From a virus: DNA of 21,720 nucleotides. Position numbers and translations under genes: made by a program. Below, piece after piece: positions 13,464 to 20,140 of the stretch. Within the stretch, counting starts at the first letter, position 1. Every line of letters begins with the position of its first letter. The stretch covers positions 1 through 21,720 of IMG/VR virus record IMGVR_UViG_3300009285_002043; one strand, written 5' to 3'. The notes below the pieces were generated by a model. It did no database searches, was not told the origin of the DNA, and saw only the letters and a list, made by a program, of their open reading frames with translations.

Positions 13464-14889
13464 GATTGCGCGGCAACGGCTGTTGTCCTACGCGCGCTAC
13501 GTGTTGCGCGATTACCAGACGCCCGCGCATATTAGGGCGCTTGGCGCGAAACTTGAAGCGGTCGAGCGCGGTGAGATTAGGCGGCTGATGGTCATGATGC
13601 CGCCGCGCCACGGAAAATCGATGTTAGCCTCTCAGATTTTTCCGTGCTGGTATCTCGGCCGTCATCCCGATGCACAGGTCGCGCAGAGCGGCTACTCCCG
13701 TGACATTACGCTCGAGCATAGCCGCCGGGCTCGTGACATATTCTCGTCGCCGGAAACGCGCAGGGTCTTTCCTAGCGTGAGACACCAACCCCAACGGGAG
13801 GCTCAAGAGCAGGTGGCTATCGAGCGGCAGGCGGCGCACGAGTGGGGCACGAAGCAGGGGGGGCGATACTATGCCGTCGGCGTGCAAGGCGGGCTCACGG
13901 GGCGTGGGGCGGCGCTCGCTATTATCGATGATCCCGTGAAGGACCGCGAGGAGGCGAACAGCCGCATCGTCCGAGATAAAGTCTGGGCCTGGTATCGGTC
14001 GACGCTGTATCCACGGCTTACCCCGACCGGGGCAATCATCCTCGTCATGACGCGGTGGCACCCAGACGATCTGGCGGGGCGGCTCATTGCGGAAATGAAT
14101 AGCGGAGATGGCGATGCATGGGACATTCTGAGTTTGCCCGCAATTGACATTGACGGGTCAGCGCTATGGCCCGACAGGTGGGGGCTAGCCGAGCTTGAAC
14201 GCATCGAGGCGACCATAGGCCCGTATGAATGGGCTGCCCTGTATCAGCAACGGCCTAGGCCGGAGGGCGGGTCTATTTTCCTGCGTGACTGGTGGGCGGG
14301 GAAAAACAGGTACGACTCCACGGACGCGGGAATGTACAACGCCTGCTATGCGCGATGGCTCAGCCTCGATACTGCGTTCGAGGATAAGGCCTCGTCCGAT
14401 TACACGGCATGCTCGGTGGTCGAGTTACAGCCGGACTACCGCATCGCGTTGCGCGAGGTCTACCGCGAGCGGCTTCTATTCCCGGACCTCGTGCCGTGGA
14501 CACGGCAACTGGTGCAACGCCACAATAGAGACGAGAAGTTACACGGAATCATCATCGAGGATAAGGGCTCGGGCAAAAGCCTTGTTCAGACGCTGCGTGA
14601 GACGATGCCCGACGACCTGGCCGCGTTGCTGAGCGCGTATAATCCCGTGGGTAGTAAGGCGGTGCGCGGGCATGGTGCGTCGTCGTGGTGCGCGAATGGC
14701 TCTGTGCTGTTGCCGCATCCGCACGCATCCATTCCGTGGCTGCCTGCGTTCGAGCAGGAGCTATTTGATTTTCGCGGCGACGACAAAGACGGACACGACG
14801 ACCAGGTGGACAGTTTCACACAGTGCGTTTTGTTCCTCGAGCATTTTCTTGCAGAGGGGCTCGACGCCAGAATGGGGATAGCACAATGA
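13399..14889 (+). CDS. terL: Terminase large subunit
   Basis: A 496-aa DNA-packaging motor. The ATPase has Walker A PPRHGKS at residues 68-74, Walker B AIIDD near 174-178 and the coupling-type MTRWHPDDL segment. The C-terminal RNase H-like nuclease has LDTAFED (about 323), IIIEDKGSGKS (about 384) and HDDQVDS (about 466), giving the three acidic metal-binding sites. It fills proheads and cuts the DNA. The start is uncertain: ATG 13399 or 13405 fits, both 60-65 bases inside TerS, with no strong ribosome site. The stop overlaps the portal start. Confidence 0.93.
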   Translation: MQMSKRSSASLNALLNALPRHEIARQRLLSYARYVLRDYQTPAHIRALGAKLEAVERGEIRRLMVMMPPRHGKSMLASQIFPCWYLGRHPDAQVAQSGYSRDITLEHSRRARDIFSSPETRRVFPSVRHQPQREAQEQVAIERQAAHEWGTKQGGRYYAVGVQGGLTGRGAALAIIDDPVKDREEANSRIVRDKVWAWYRSTLYPRLTPTGAIILVMTRWHPDDLAGRLIAEMNSGDGDAWDILSLPAIDIDGSALWPDRWGLAELERIEATIGPYEWAALYQQRPRPEGGSIFLRDWWAGKNRYDSTDAGMYNACYARWLSLDTAFEDKASSDYTACSVVELQPDYRIALREVYRERLLFPDLVPWTRQLVQRHNRDEKLHGIIIEDKGSGKSLVQTLRETMPDDLAALLSAYNPVGSKAVRGHGASSWCANGSVLLPHPHASIPWLPAFEQELFDFRGDDKDGHDDQVDSFTQCVLFLEHFLAEGLDARMGIAQ

Positions 14890-16541
14890 GTATTATGCAG
14901 ACGTTAATGAGACGGCTACAGGCCAGCGAACGCAATACGCCGGGACAGGTGACGACATTCGATGAACTCCCGCCGGCGGAGCAGTACGACCTACTCGAAG
15001 CGTTCTATGAGGGGAACGGGCTTTACGTAGGACAACAGTCAGCCATGTACGCGGGCGGCTCGTGGGTGCCGGCGATGAAGTCGCTGATGACCTGCGCCTA
15101 CCGAGCGTGCGAGTTCTACCCGAAGAAACTGTGGGCGGGTCCGCTCGAGTCAGCTCTGCCTATCGTGACGGACAACGAGCGGTTGCCGGATGCGATACGC
15201 CAGGTGTGGGACTGGTCTAACTGGGCGGCGAAAAAGCAGGTGGCGGCGCGGTGGCTCGCTATCTACGGCGACCTTTTTATTAACGTCGCGACTCAACACG
15301 TGGGCGACGACCCCGAGATGCCCGCGACCCGGGTGAACTTTGAACTCGTGAAGCCGAAGTACGTAACGGACTTTGCAAAAGACGAACGCGGCATCATCAC
15401 GTACATCCGGTTTGACACGCCGCAGGAAGACCGGAGCGGGGATGCTATTCGCAAATTCACGCGCACGGAGATATGGACTGAAGCTGGCTACCGCCGCTGG
15501 GACAGCGACACGACTACGGCGCGGAAAGTCGAGCAGCTCGGCGCCCCCGATGTTGAGATTGCCATGGGCCAGTTTGGCAAGGGCGTCGATTTTATTCCTG
15601 TGGTGCACGCGCCATTCATCGACGAAGGGGACCTGCGCGGGGCGGCGTGCATCATGCCTGTGCTGGACAAACTCAACGAGTTGAACGCGATGGTCACGCG
15701 GCGTCATCAGATGATGTTCCGCTGGAACAAACAGATGCTCGCCATCACCGGCCAGGGGAAGACTAAGGACGGCCGCGTGATTCCCGCTGTGCGCGTGCGC
15801 AAATCCGACGGGGTGACCCTGGACGACGGCGAGACGTGGACCGTCGAGGATGATTTTGTTATGAGTCTGCCGGGCGATGCGGACGTGAAGAGCCTCGTCC
15901 CGTCTATCGACTGGGACGCGCTGGGCGCGGCGGCGGCGGACATGTACAACGAGATACGGCGGGACCTCCCCGAGCTGAGGTACTCGGACCTGGAAGCGGG
16001 GGCTAATCAGTCCGGTACGGCGCTCCGTCTGATGTTGTCCGATTGCATCGATAAGGTGCTCGAAGTGCGGGGCAACGCCGAGGCTGCGCTTGTGCGGGCG
16101 GACATGATGGCTATCAGCATTGCGCAGGCGCACGGGCTTGAGGGATTCAATGTGGGCTCGTATGATGCGGGCGAGTTGGCTCACACATTTGCGGCTCGCG
16201 ATGTTATTCCTCAGATGATTGAGGAGGTTGCGGCCACGACGAAAGTCTTCGTGGACATGGGCGTGCCTGCGGCGACGGCGCTGGTGAAATATGCGGGGTG
16301 GTCGGATGATGAAGCGGCGGAGATGGCGGCGGTGCTGGCTCCGGCGCCGGTGTCGATTATGGAACGGACGCCGCAGGAGCAGGCGCTGGTGACTGAGGAA
16401 GCCGTGCAACGAGCGGCGGTGGAGGTGAAGCCCGCGCTTGAGGCGATGATGAATGCGATCACCGACGGGATCGAGGATCATCTTTTGAAGACGGGCGCGC
16501 TGGAGGCGTTGATGGCTGCGCGTGCGCCGAAGGAGGGGTAA
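14886..16541 (+). CDS. Portal protein
   Basis: A 551-aa protein starting at ATG 14886, overlapping the TerL stop (ATGA). Length, position after TerL and content fit a phage portal: an N-terminal helix-rich part (FYEGNGLYVGQQSAMYAGGS), a beta-rich wing (YVTDFAKDERGIITYIRFDT), the stem/crown region with LNELNAMVTRRHQMMFRWNK, and an Ala-rich helical C-terminus. Twelve copies would form the channel through which TerL pumps DNA. A different in-frame ATG at 14823 lies within TerL and is unlikely. A repeat element follows directly. Confidence 0.87.
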   Translation: MSIMQTLMRRLQASERNTPGQVTTFDELPPAEQYDLLEAFYEGNGLYVGQQSAMYAGGSWVPAMKSLMTCAYRACEFYPKKLWAGPLESALPIVTDNERLPDAIRQVWDWSNWAAKKQVAARWLAIYGDLFINVATQHVGDDPEMPATRVNFELVKPKYVTDFAKDERGIITYIRFDTPQEDRSGDAIRKFTRTEIWTEAGYRRWDSDTTTARKVEQLGAPDVEIAMGQFGKGVDFIPVVHAPFIDEGDLRGAACIMPVLDKLNELNAMVTRRHQMMFRWNKQMLAITGQGKTKDGRVIPAVRVRKSDGVTLDDGETWTVEDDFVMSLPGDADVKSLVPSIDWDALGAAAADMYNEIRRDLPELRYSDLEAGANQSGTALRLMLSDCIDKVLEVRGNAEAALVRADMMAISIAQAHGLEGFNVGSYDAGELAHTFAARDVIPQMIEEVAATTKVFVDMGVPAATALVKYAGWSDDEAAEMAAVLAPAPVSIMERTPQEQALVTEEAVQRAAVEVKPALEAMMNAITDGIEDHLLKTGALEALMAARAPKEG

Positions 16542-16550
16542 TGGCGTGGC

Positions 16551-16800
16551 GTGTACGAGTTTCTCGCGGCATGGCATGGCCTGGCAAGGACCTGGCTTGG
16601 CTTGGCAAGGACTCGGACATGGACCGGGCAACGCAAGGCAAGGGTAGTTGAGTTGAATCGTGGTAGCAGCCAACGCCCCATGGGCGATGCGAGTTTTCGC
16701 GGCATGGACCGGGCGTGGCCGGGCGGGACAAGGGCAGGGCTGGACAAGGGCGGGGCTTGGACGAGGACTAGGCAACGCAAGGCAAGGGAAAGGCAGTTGA
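16551..16800 (+). repeat. Intergenic pentamer repeat element R1 (two units)
   Basis: This gap between portal and the next gene holds two units of a dispersed element. Each starts with a short GAGTTT hairpin (CGAGTTTCTCG at 16556-16566; GCGAGTTTTCGC at 16689-16700), continues as a GGCNN-type 5-bp periodic tract, and ends in an 18-base tail found at 16627-16644 and 16771-16788. Between units lies the hairpin CGCCC-CAT-GGGCG (16674-16686). The gene at 16815 has an open frame through it, but that translation is Arg/Trp/Gly nonsense with no ribosome site. Confidence 0.75.
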
Positions 16801-16814
16801 TAGGAGGGATCTTG

Positions 16815-17087
16815 ATGGCAACGTTCGACTCTAAAATGACAGTGACCGTAACGCCAGAACTGGTCGCGCTCGTGGATCGTATTGTGGCGGCTATCGGCGA
16901 GTTGGCGCAGGTCGTCGATGCTCGGACCTGCCCAGAAGCTTCGTGGTACAGATATGAGCTGAGTGCGGCGCAGCGAGTGGCGCAGTACGAGGAGCAAAAG
17001 GAGAAGGCAAAAGCCGCGAGGCCCGAGCCGGCCGCGCCAGTGTCCCCCTCGCCGTTCTACCCAGGGAGCGGTTTTTTCGATGGATGA
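16815..17087 (+). CDS. Hypothetical small structural-module protein
   Basis: A 90-aa protein starting at ATG 16815 with AGGAGGG at about 16802-16808. Residues 8-40 are a hydrophobic-acidic helix (TVTPELVALVDRIVAAIGEL); the C-terminal third is basic then Pro-rich. It lies between portal and the minor head gene, but no family is recognised. It overlaps the following membrane-protein ORF by 8 bases. Confidence 0.6.
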   Translation: MATFDSKMTVTVTPELVALVDRIVAAIGELAQVVDARTCPEASWYRYELSAAQRVAQYEEQKEKAKAARPEPAAPVSPSPFYPGSGFFDG

Positions 17088-17235
17088 CCCACACCGCAGA
17101 CTGAAAGTCGCAGGAGCTACCCTATCGACGGCCCTCGTGATAGGCGGGTGCTACCTGATGCACGTCGGCCTCGGAGTGGTAGTGACCGGCGTCTGGCTAC
17201 TGTTTCTGACGCACGTCGCAACGGGGAAAAAGTGA
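17080..17235 (+). CDS. Small hydrophobic, probable membrane protein
   Basis: A 51-aa ORF starting at ATG 17080, overlapping the preceding gene by 8 bases. After a charged N-terminus (MDDPHRRLK) come two hydrophobic stretches (about residues 11-28 and 31-46) with a short turn, ending in HVATGKK. It could be a two-helix inner-membrane peptide. No lysis genes are adjacent, so calling it a holin would be unsupported. Confidence 0.55.
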   Translation: MDDPHRRLKVAGATLSTALVIGGCYLMHVGLGVVVTGVWLLFLTHVATGKK

Positions 17236-17247
17236 GGACGTAACGCA

Positions 17248-19035
17248 GTGGCTGAGGCAATCATCTCGGAAGAGGAACTCGACGCCATGCTCGCATATGC
17301 GTTAGCCGACGCGGGCCTGCGCATTGCAGATATCTCGAAAGCTGACCTCGCTGTGTGGGTGGCTGGCATGATTGACCGCGTGGAGAACGCGGCCAAACTT
17401 ATGGAGGCAGAATATTACTCTCAGATGGCATCGGCTATGACGGGGGCGGCAGACCCGGCGCAAATTGAGGCGGCTCGCGCAATGTGGCGTGACCAGGCGC
17501 GGATACAGGCAAAAACGCTGACGACAAACATGATTCAGGCCGATCTCAAAACACTGTCGCAGACAATTGCGCAGGGGATAAAGGATGGCGCGCACCCATT
17601 CGAGGTGGCGCGGCGGCTTGATATGGTGAAAGGCCTTGACTCACAGCGGGCGGCGGCACTGACCAAAAAGTACGAGTACTGGAAATCACAGGGGCTGTCC
17701 GAGGAAGTGCTCGAAAAGAAACTCAATCGAGAGCGGGAAAGACTCCTTCGCGAGCGGCGCGAAACGATAGCGCGCACTGAGATGCGGCAAGCGCACGCAG
17801 AAGGCGAAATGCAGACGGCTCTTGCTGAGGGCGCAAAGTACAAGGTGTGGCAATCTACAGGCGACGCGCGCGTGAGCGATGAATGCGCGGCGAACGAGGC
17901 TCAAGGACCTATCGACGCAAAGGAGGCTTTTAGTAGCGGAGCACAGCACCCTCCCGCGCATCCGAGCTGTTTAGTGGGTGAAACGGCCGTTTTTGCCCCG
18001 GATAAGATCGCCGCATTTATCGCCACTTACAGAGGCCCTGTATTCGATATTACCACTGCCTGCGGCAGTGGGTTTACCGTCACCGCGAATCACATGCTCG
18101 TGACGCCCAACGGTTTTGTCAAGGCGCAATCTGTCTGCGAGGGTGATTATATACTCTACTGCCCCGTCATTCAGCGGACAGGATTTTGTAGCCCATATAA
18201 TGATCGGCGTCCATCCCGCATTGATCAGGCAATCGAATCGCTTGCGGAATCGCCGGGCGTGTCTATTCGTAGAGTGCCATTGTCCCCCGAATACCTCCAC
18301 GGCGATGGGCGGTTCTTGGATGGCTATATCGACATTGTAGCGCCCAATGGCTTTTTGCGTGGAGACATTAACTCCGCGCCTATTGAGCATGTTGACAAGC
18401 TGTGTTTCGAGAGGACTGATGCCAATTTGCTTGGACTCGATTGTCTGCGCAATTTTGTGTCTATGCTCGTCGCTCTGCGTGACGCCACGGACGGCGGTGT
18501 GGGCATTCGCAGTGAGAGCTCTGCGTTCGTCAGGAGAAAGGCGCTCCATCCGCAGGAAGTTTGCATCGCTTCCGTTGCGTCGGCAAATGCTGTTTTCTCT
18601 GAGGATTCTGGATATAACAGATCTGCTGGTGCAAAAACGCTTAGCAATGCTCAGCTCGGACTCTCCCTTCCCATATCGAAAGATGACAGCTTCGGAGTCA
18701 ATGTCTGTCCGCGAATATTGAAATCTCGGGATGCCGTTGATGCGCAAAACATGATCCACCCAACATCGAGATGTTCCGAGCGCATTCGCAATGTGCTTGG
18801 TCGATTCTCCGGACATATAGCGATTACACGCATTGTCCGGATAGTGCAACGGGAATTTTTTGGGCATGTCTTCGACCTCCATACGTTGAGCACATTTTAT
18901 CACCTAGACGGAGCACTATCAAGCAACTGCAGGTGCTCGGTGAGCTGGATCGCGTCGGACTCTGCGCGTGACAGGGAAAAGGGGCGGGCGGCGCAGCGTG
19001 CTGAGCAGACGGCGGCGGCGCGCGATGGCGAATGA
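17248..19035 (+). CDS. Minor head protein (SPP1 gp7 / Mu F-like) with in-frame intein
   Basis: A 595-codon ORF starting at GTG 17248 (GAGG about ten bases upstream). Residues 1-240 and 561-595 together form a 275-aa head-morphogenesis protein. They join as HPPAHPS / CRCSVSWI, restoring the HPxCRC motif typical of this family, preceded by RTEMRQAHAEG and STGDARVSDECAANE. Residues 241-560 are the intein. The protein is thought to sit at the portal vertex and aid DNA entry or capsid assembly. Splicing is required to restore the motif. A homing endonuclease runs antisense through the insert. Confidence 0.88.
   Translation: MAEAIISEEELDAMLAYALADAGLRIADISKADLAVWVAGMIDRVENAAKLMEAEYYSQMASAMTGAADPAQIEAARAMWRDQARIQAKTLTTNMIQADLKTLSQTIAQGIKDGAHPFEVARRLDMVKGLDSQRAAALTKKYEYWKSQGLSEEVLEKKLNRERERLLRERRETIARTEMRQAHAEGEMQTALAEGAKYKVWQSTGDARVSDECAANEAQGPIDAKEAFSSGAQHPPAHPSCLVGETAVFAPDKIAAFIATYRGPVFDITTACGSGFTVTANHMLVTPNGFVKAQSVCEGDYILYCPVIQRTGFCSPYNDRRPSRIDQAIESLAESPGVSIRRVPLSPEYLHGDGRFLDGYIDIVAPNGFLRGDINSAPIEHVDKLCFERTDANLLGLDCLRNFVSMLVALRDATDGGVGIRSESSAFVRRKALHPQEVCIASVASANAVFSEDSGYNRSAGAKTLSNAQLGLSLPISKDDSFGVNVCPRILKSRDAVDAQNMIHPTSRCSERIRNVLGRFSGHIAITRIVRIVQREFFGHVFDLHTLSTFYHLDGALSSNCRCSVSWIASDSARDREKGRAAQRAEQTAAARDGE
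17971..18867 (-). CDS. Antisense homing endonuclease (Vsr/PD-(D/E)XK-like) nested in the intein
   Basis: A 298-aa protein on the - strand. The start is the ATG at 18865-18867, with GGAGG (- strand) at 18876-18880, eight bases away; a longer reading from 18903 would begin upstream of the predicted transcript start. Residues 16-46 and 66-95 are two resolvase-type HTH segments (STKHIANALGTSRCWVDHVL; SELSIAKRFCTSRSVISRIL). Residues 111-142 resemble the NUMOD3-type DNA-binding motif. Residues 152-250 are a nuclease core: SPLETQLV (Glu154), YNVDIAI (Asp180), IAVEVFGGQWH (Glu191, His198), then AGWTPIIIWA. This is the fold of very-short-patch-repair-like homing endonucleases. The last 35 residues are antisense to the intein N-terminus. 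The TAA stop is antisense to the intein's second codon. Confidence 0.82.
   Translation of the reverse strand: MPKKFPLHYPDNACNRYMSGESTKHIANALGTSRCWVDHVLRINGIPRFQYSRTDIDSEAVIFRYGKGESELSIAKRFCTSRSVISRILRENSICRRNGSDANFLRMERLSPDERRALTANAHTAVRGVTQSDEHRHKIAQTIESKQIGISPLETQLVNMLNRRGVNVSTQKAIGRYNVDIAIQEPPIAVEVFGGQWHSTNRHARRFRKRFDCLINAGWTPIIIWATKSCPLNDGAVEYIITLADRLRLDKTVGRHEHVIRGDGKPTAAGSGNIEYRASVSGDKCGDLIRGKNGRFTH
18894..18922 (-). promoter_or_regulatory. Promoter of the antisense homing endonuclease
   Basis: On the - strand: TTGATA (18922-18917), a 17-bp spacer, TAAAAT (18899-18894), with TGA before the -10 forming an extended -10 element. Five of six bases match consensus at both boxes. The start point would be near 18887, then GGAGG at 18880-18876 and ATG at 18867. 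The -35 box begins five bases inside the intein end, so the whole transcription unit moves with the intein. Confidence 0.7.
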
Positions 19036-19270
19036 GTTTACCCGGCTCGGCCTGGCCGGGCTCGACGGGGCGAGGACTGGGCATGGCATGGCTCGGGCAA
19101 GGCCCGGACTCGGCAGCGCAAGGCAAGGGTAGTTGAGTTGAATTGAACAGTAGCCAGCGCCCCATGGGCGATGCGAGTTTGTCGTGGCGCGGACCGGGCG
19201 GGACCGAACGGGGCTAGGCGGGACAAGGGCACGGACTTGGCGTGGCAAGGCGTGGTAGTAGTTGAATTGT
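19033..19270 (+). repeat. Intergenic pentamer repeat element R2 (two units)
   Basis: Begins at the TGA stop of the minor head gene (TGAGTTT at 19033-19039). It contains a GGC-rich 5-bp periodic tract, a tail at 19112 onward nearly identical to that of R1, the hairpin CGCCC-CAT-GGGCG at 19158-19170, a second GAGTTT head, and a second tract. A 24-base stretch at 19226-19249 is identical to 20930-20953 in R4. No gene is visible in 19036-19335. Confidence 0.75.
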
Positions 19271-19282
19271 GGCGTATCGGCG

Positions 19283-19322
19283 TATAATGGCGGTGGTTAA
19301 CGGTCAACGGTCAACGGTCAAA
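19283..19322 (+). promoter_or_regulatory. Possible promoter and four heptamer repeats
   Basis: A perfect -10 box TATAAT lies at 19283-19288; the best -35 candidate, TTGAAT at 19262-19267, is only 15 bp away. Directly downstream are four 7-bp repeats: GGTTAAC (19295-19301), GGTCAAC (19302-19308), GGTCAAC (19309-19315), GGTCAAA (19316-19322). They would lie in the leader just before the AGGAGA ribosome site of the gene at 19336. A repressor or activator site is inferred. Confidence 0.45.
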
Positions 19323-19335
19323 ACAGGAGACGAAC

Positions 19336-19926
19336 ATGAGCAAGGCAACTGACGTGAAAATCGCAATCGCAACGCTGGAATCGATGTCCCCATACTCCCA
19401 GAGCAAGCAGTACCGGCTCGATGAAGTGCCGAAAAAATCCGGTGAGTTGCACAAGAACTACGAGATCAGGACGTGGCGCGAGCGGTGCAACGCAAACGGA
19501 GAGGGGAACGTCGTCATCCCGCCGATGGCGTTTTTCAACGCGCTGGTGGACGCGGCGCAGTACTCCGGGAAACAGATTCCCGGCCAGGGCAAGAAAACGT
19601 GGACGGCAAAATTCCGCTCGGGCATCATGGTGAAGGACGACCTCGTGCTACCCGTGAAAAAGGCGGACGTGGAGGGCGAGTGGTTCGATGTTCCGAGCGA
19701 CGGGAAGCGGGGCGGCGGCTCGCGCGTGCCGAAATGTTTCCCCGTGATTAGGGAGTGGACTGGAAAGGCGCCGTTTTATTTGCTCGACCCGATCATCACG
19801 AAGGACGTGTTCGAGGAAATGCTTACCGAGGCGGGGAAATACATCGGGATTGGGCGATTCCGTCCGCAGCGGAATGGGTACTACGGCCGGTTCGCTGTGC
19901 GGTCGATAGCGTGGGAGACTATGTGA
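19336..19926 (+). CDS. Conserved phage protein of unknown function
   Basis: A 196-aa protein starting at ATG 19336 with AGGAGA upstream. Notable segments are SPYSQSKQYR, EIRTWRERC, VVIPPMAFFNALVDAAQYSG, LVLPVKKADVEGEWFDVPSD, LLDPIITKDVFEEMLTEAGK and IGIGRFRPQRNGYYGRFAVR. The Gly/Arg-rich GIGRFRP...GRF end recalls RNA- or DNA-binding loops, but this is only a resemblance. I recall similar uncharacterised proteins in other phages, with no proven role. It is isolated by repeat elements on both sides. Confidence 0.65.
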   Translation: MSKATDVKIAIATLESMSPYSQSKQYRLDEVPKKSGELHKNYEIRTWRERCNANGEGNVVIPPMAFFNALVDAAQYSGKQIPGQGKKTWTAKFRSGIMVKDDLVLPVKKADVEGEWFDVPSDGKRGGGSRVPKCFPVIREWTGKAPFYLLDPIITKDVFEEMLTEAGKYIGIGRFRPQRNGYYGRFAVRSIAWETM

Positions 19927-20121
19927 GTTTCTCGGCGCATGGCTCGGCCGGGCAAGCCAAGACGGGGCCAGGACGCAGATCGGGCAACGCAAGGCAAGGG
20001 TAGTTTAATAGACACGACGCAGCGGCCAACGCCCACGCGGGCGATGCGAGTTTCTCGGGGCCGGGCGGGGCTCGGCACGGCCGGGCAGGGCTCGGCAAGA
20101 CTGGGACCTGGCAACGCAAGG
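19924..20121 (+). repeat. Intergenic pentamer repeat element R3 (two units)
   Basis: Starts at the TGA stop of the preceding gene (TGAGTTTCTCGG at 19924-19935). The 18-base tail is identical to R1 at 19983-20000. The hairpin is CGCCC-ACGC-GGGCG (20030-20043): the stem is kept while the loop differs from R1 and R2. A second GAGTTTCTCGGGGC head, a GGC tract and a partial tail up to 20121 follow. AAAAGGAG then leads to the ATG at 20141. Confidence 0.75.
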
Positions 20122-20140
20122 AACCAAAAGGAGATCGGTC

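Larger units (their letters stand above)
17968..18927 (+). mobile_element. Intein in the minor head protein, 320 codons
   Basis: Boundaries are Cys241 (TGT 17968-17970) and Asn560 (AAC 18925-18927), followed by Cys561. Block A is CLVGETAVFAP; block B is TVTANH (intein residues 37-42); the F block is GHVFDLHTLSTFYHLDG; the end is ALSSN/C. The region between about residues 75 and 285 has no LAGLIDADG or HNH endonuclease on the + strand. The usual penultimate His is Ser here, as in some active non-canonical inteins. Splicing would leave a 275-aa head protein. Activity is inferred. Confidence 0.85.

Noticed and set aside
16551-16814. N-terminal extension of the gene at 16815
   Set aside because: The frame is open, but the extension is a translation of the pentamer repeats; the strong AGGAGGG site marks ATG 16815 as the start.
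15150-16997. A 615-codon open frame on the - strand opposite the portal gene
   Set aside because: Its translation is Arg/His-rich low complexity with no domain, and it mirrors a clear portal protein; it is a by-product of GC-rich codon usage. Unlike the endonuclease at 17971-18867 it has no plausible promoter and ribosome site that I could see.
17080-17235. Small membrane ORF considered as a holin
   Set aside because: No endolysin or other lysis gene is adjacent, and two hydrophobic stretches alone are not enough.
18394-18422. TTGACA with a downstream ACTGAT on the + strand
   Set aside because: The second box is a poor match, and it lies inside the intein without a gene to drive.
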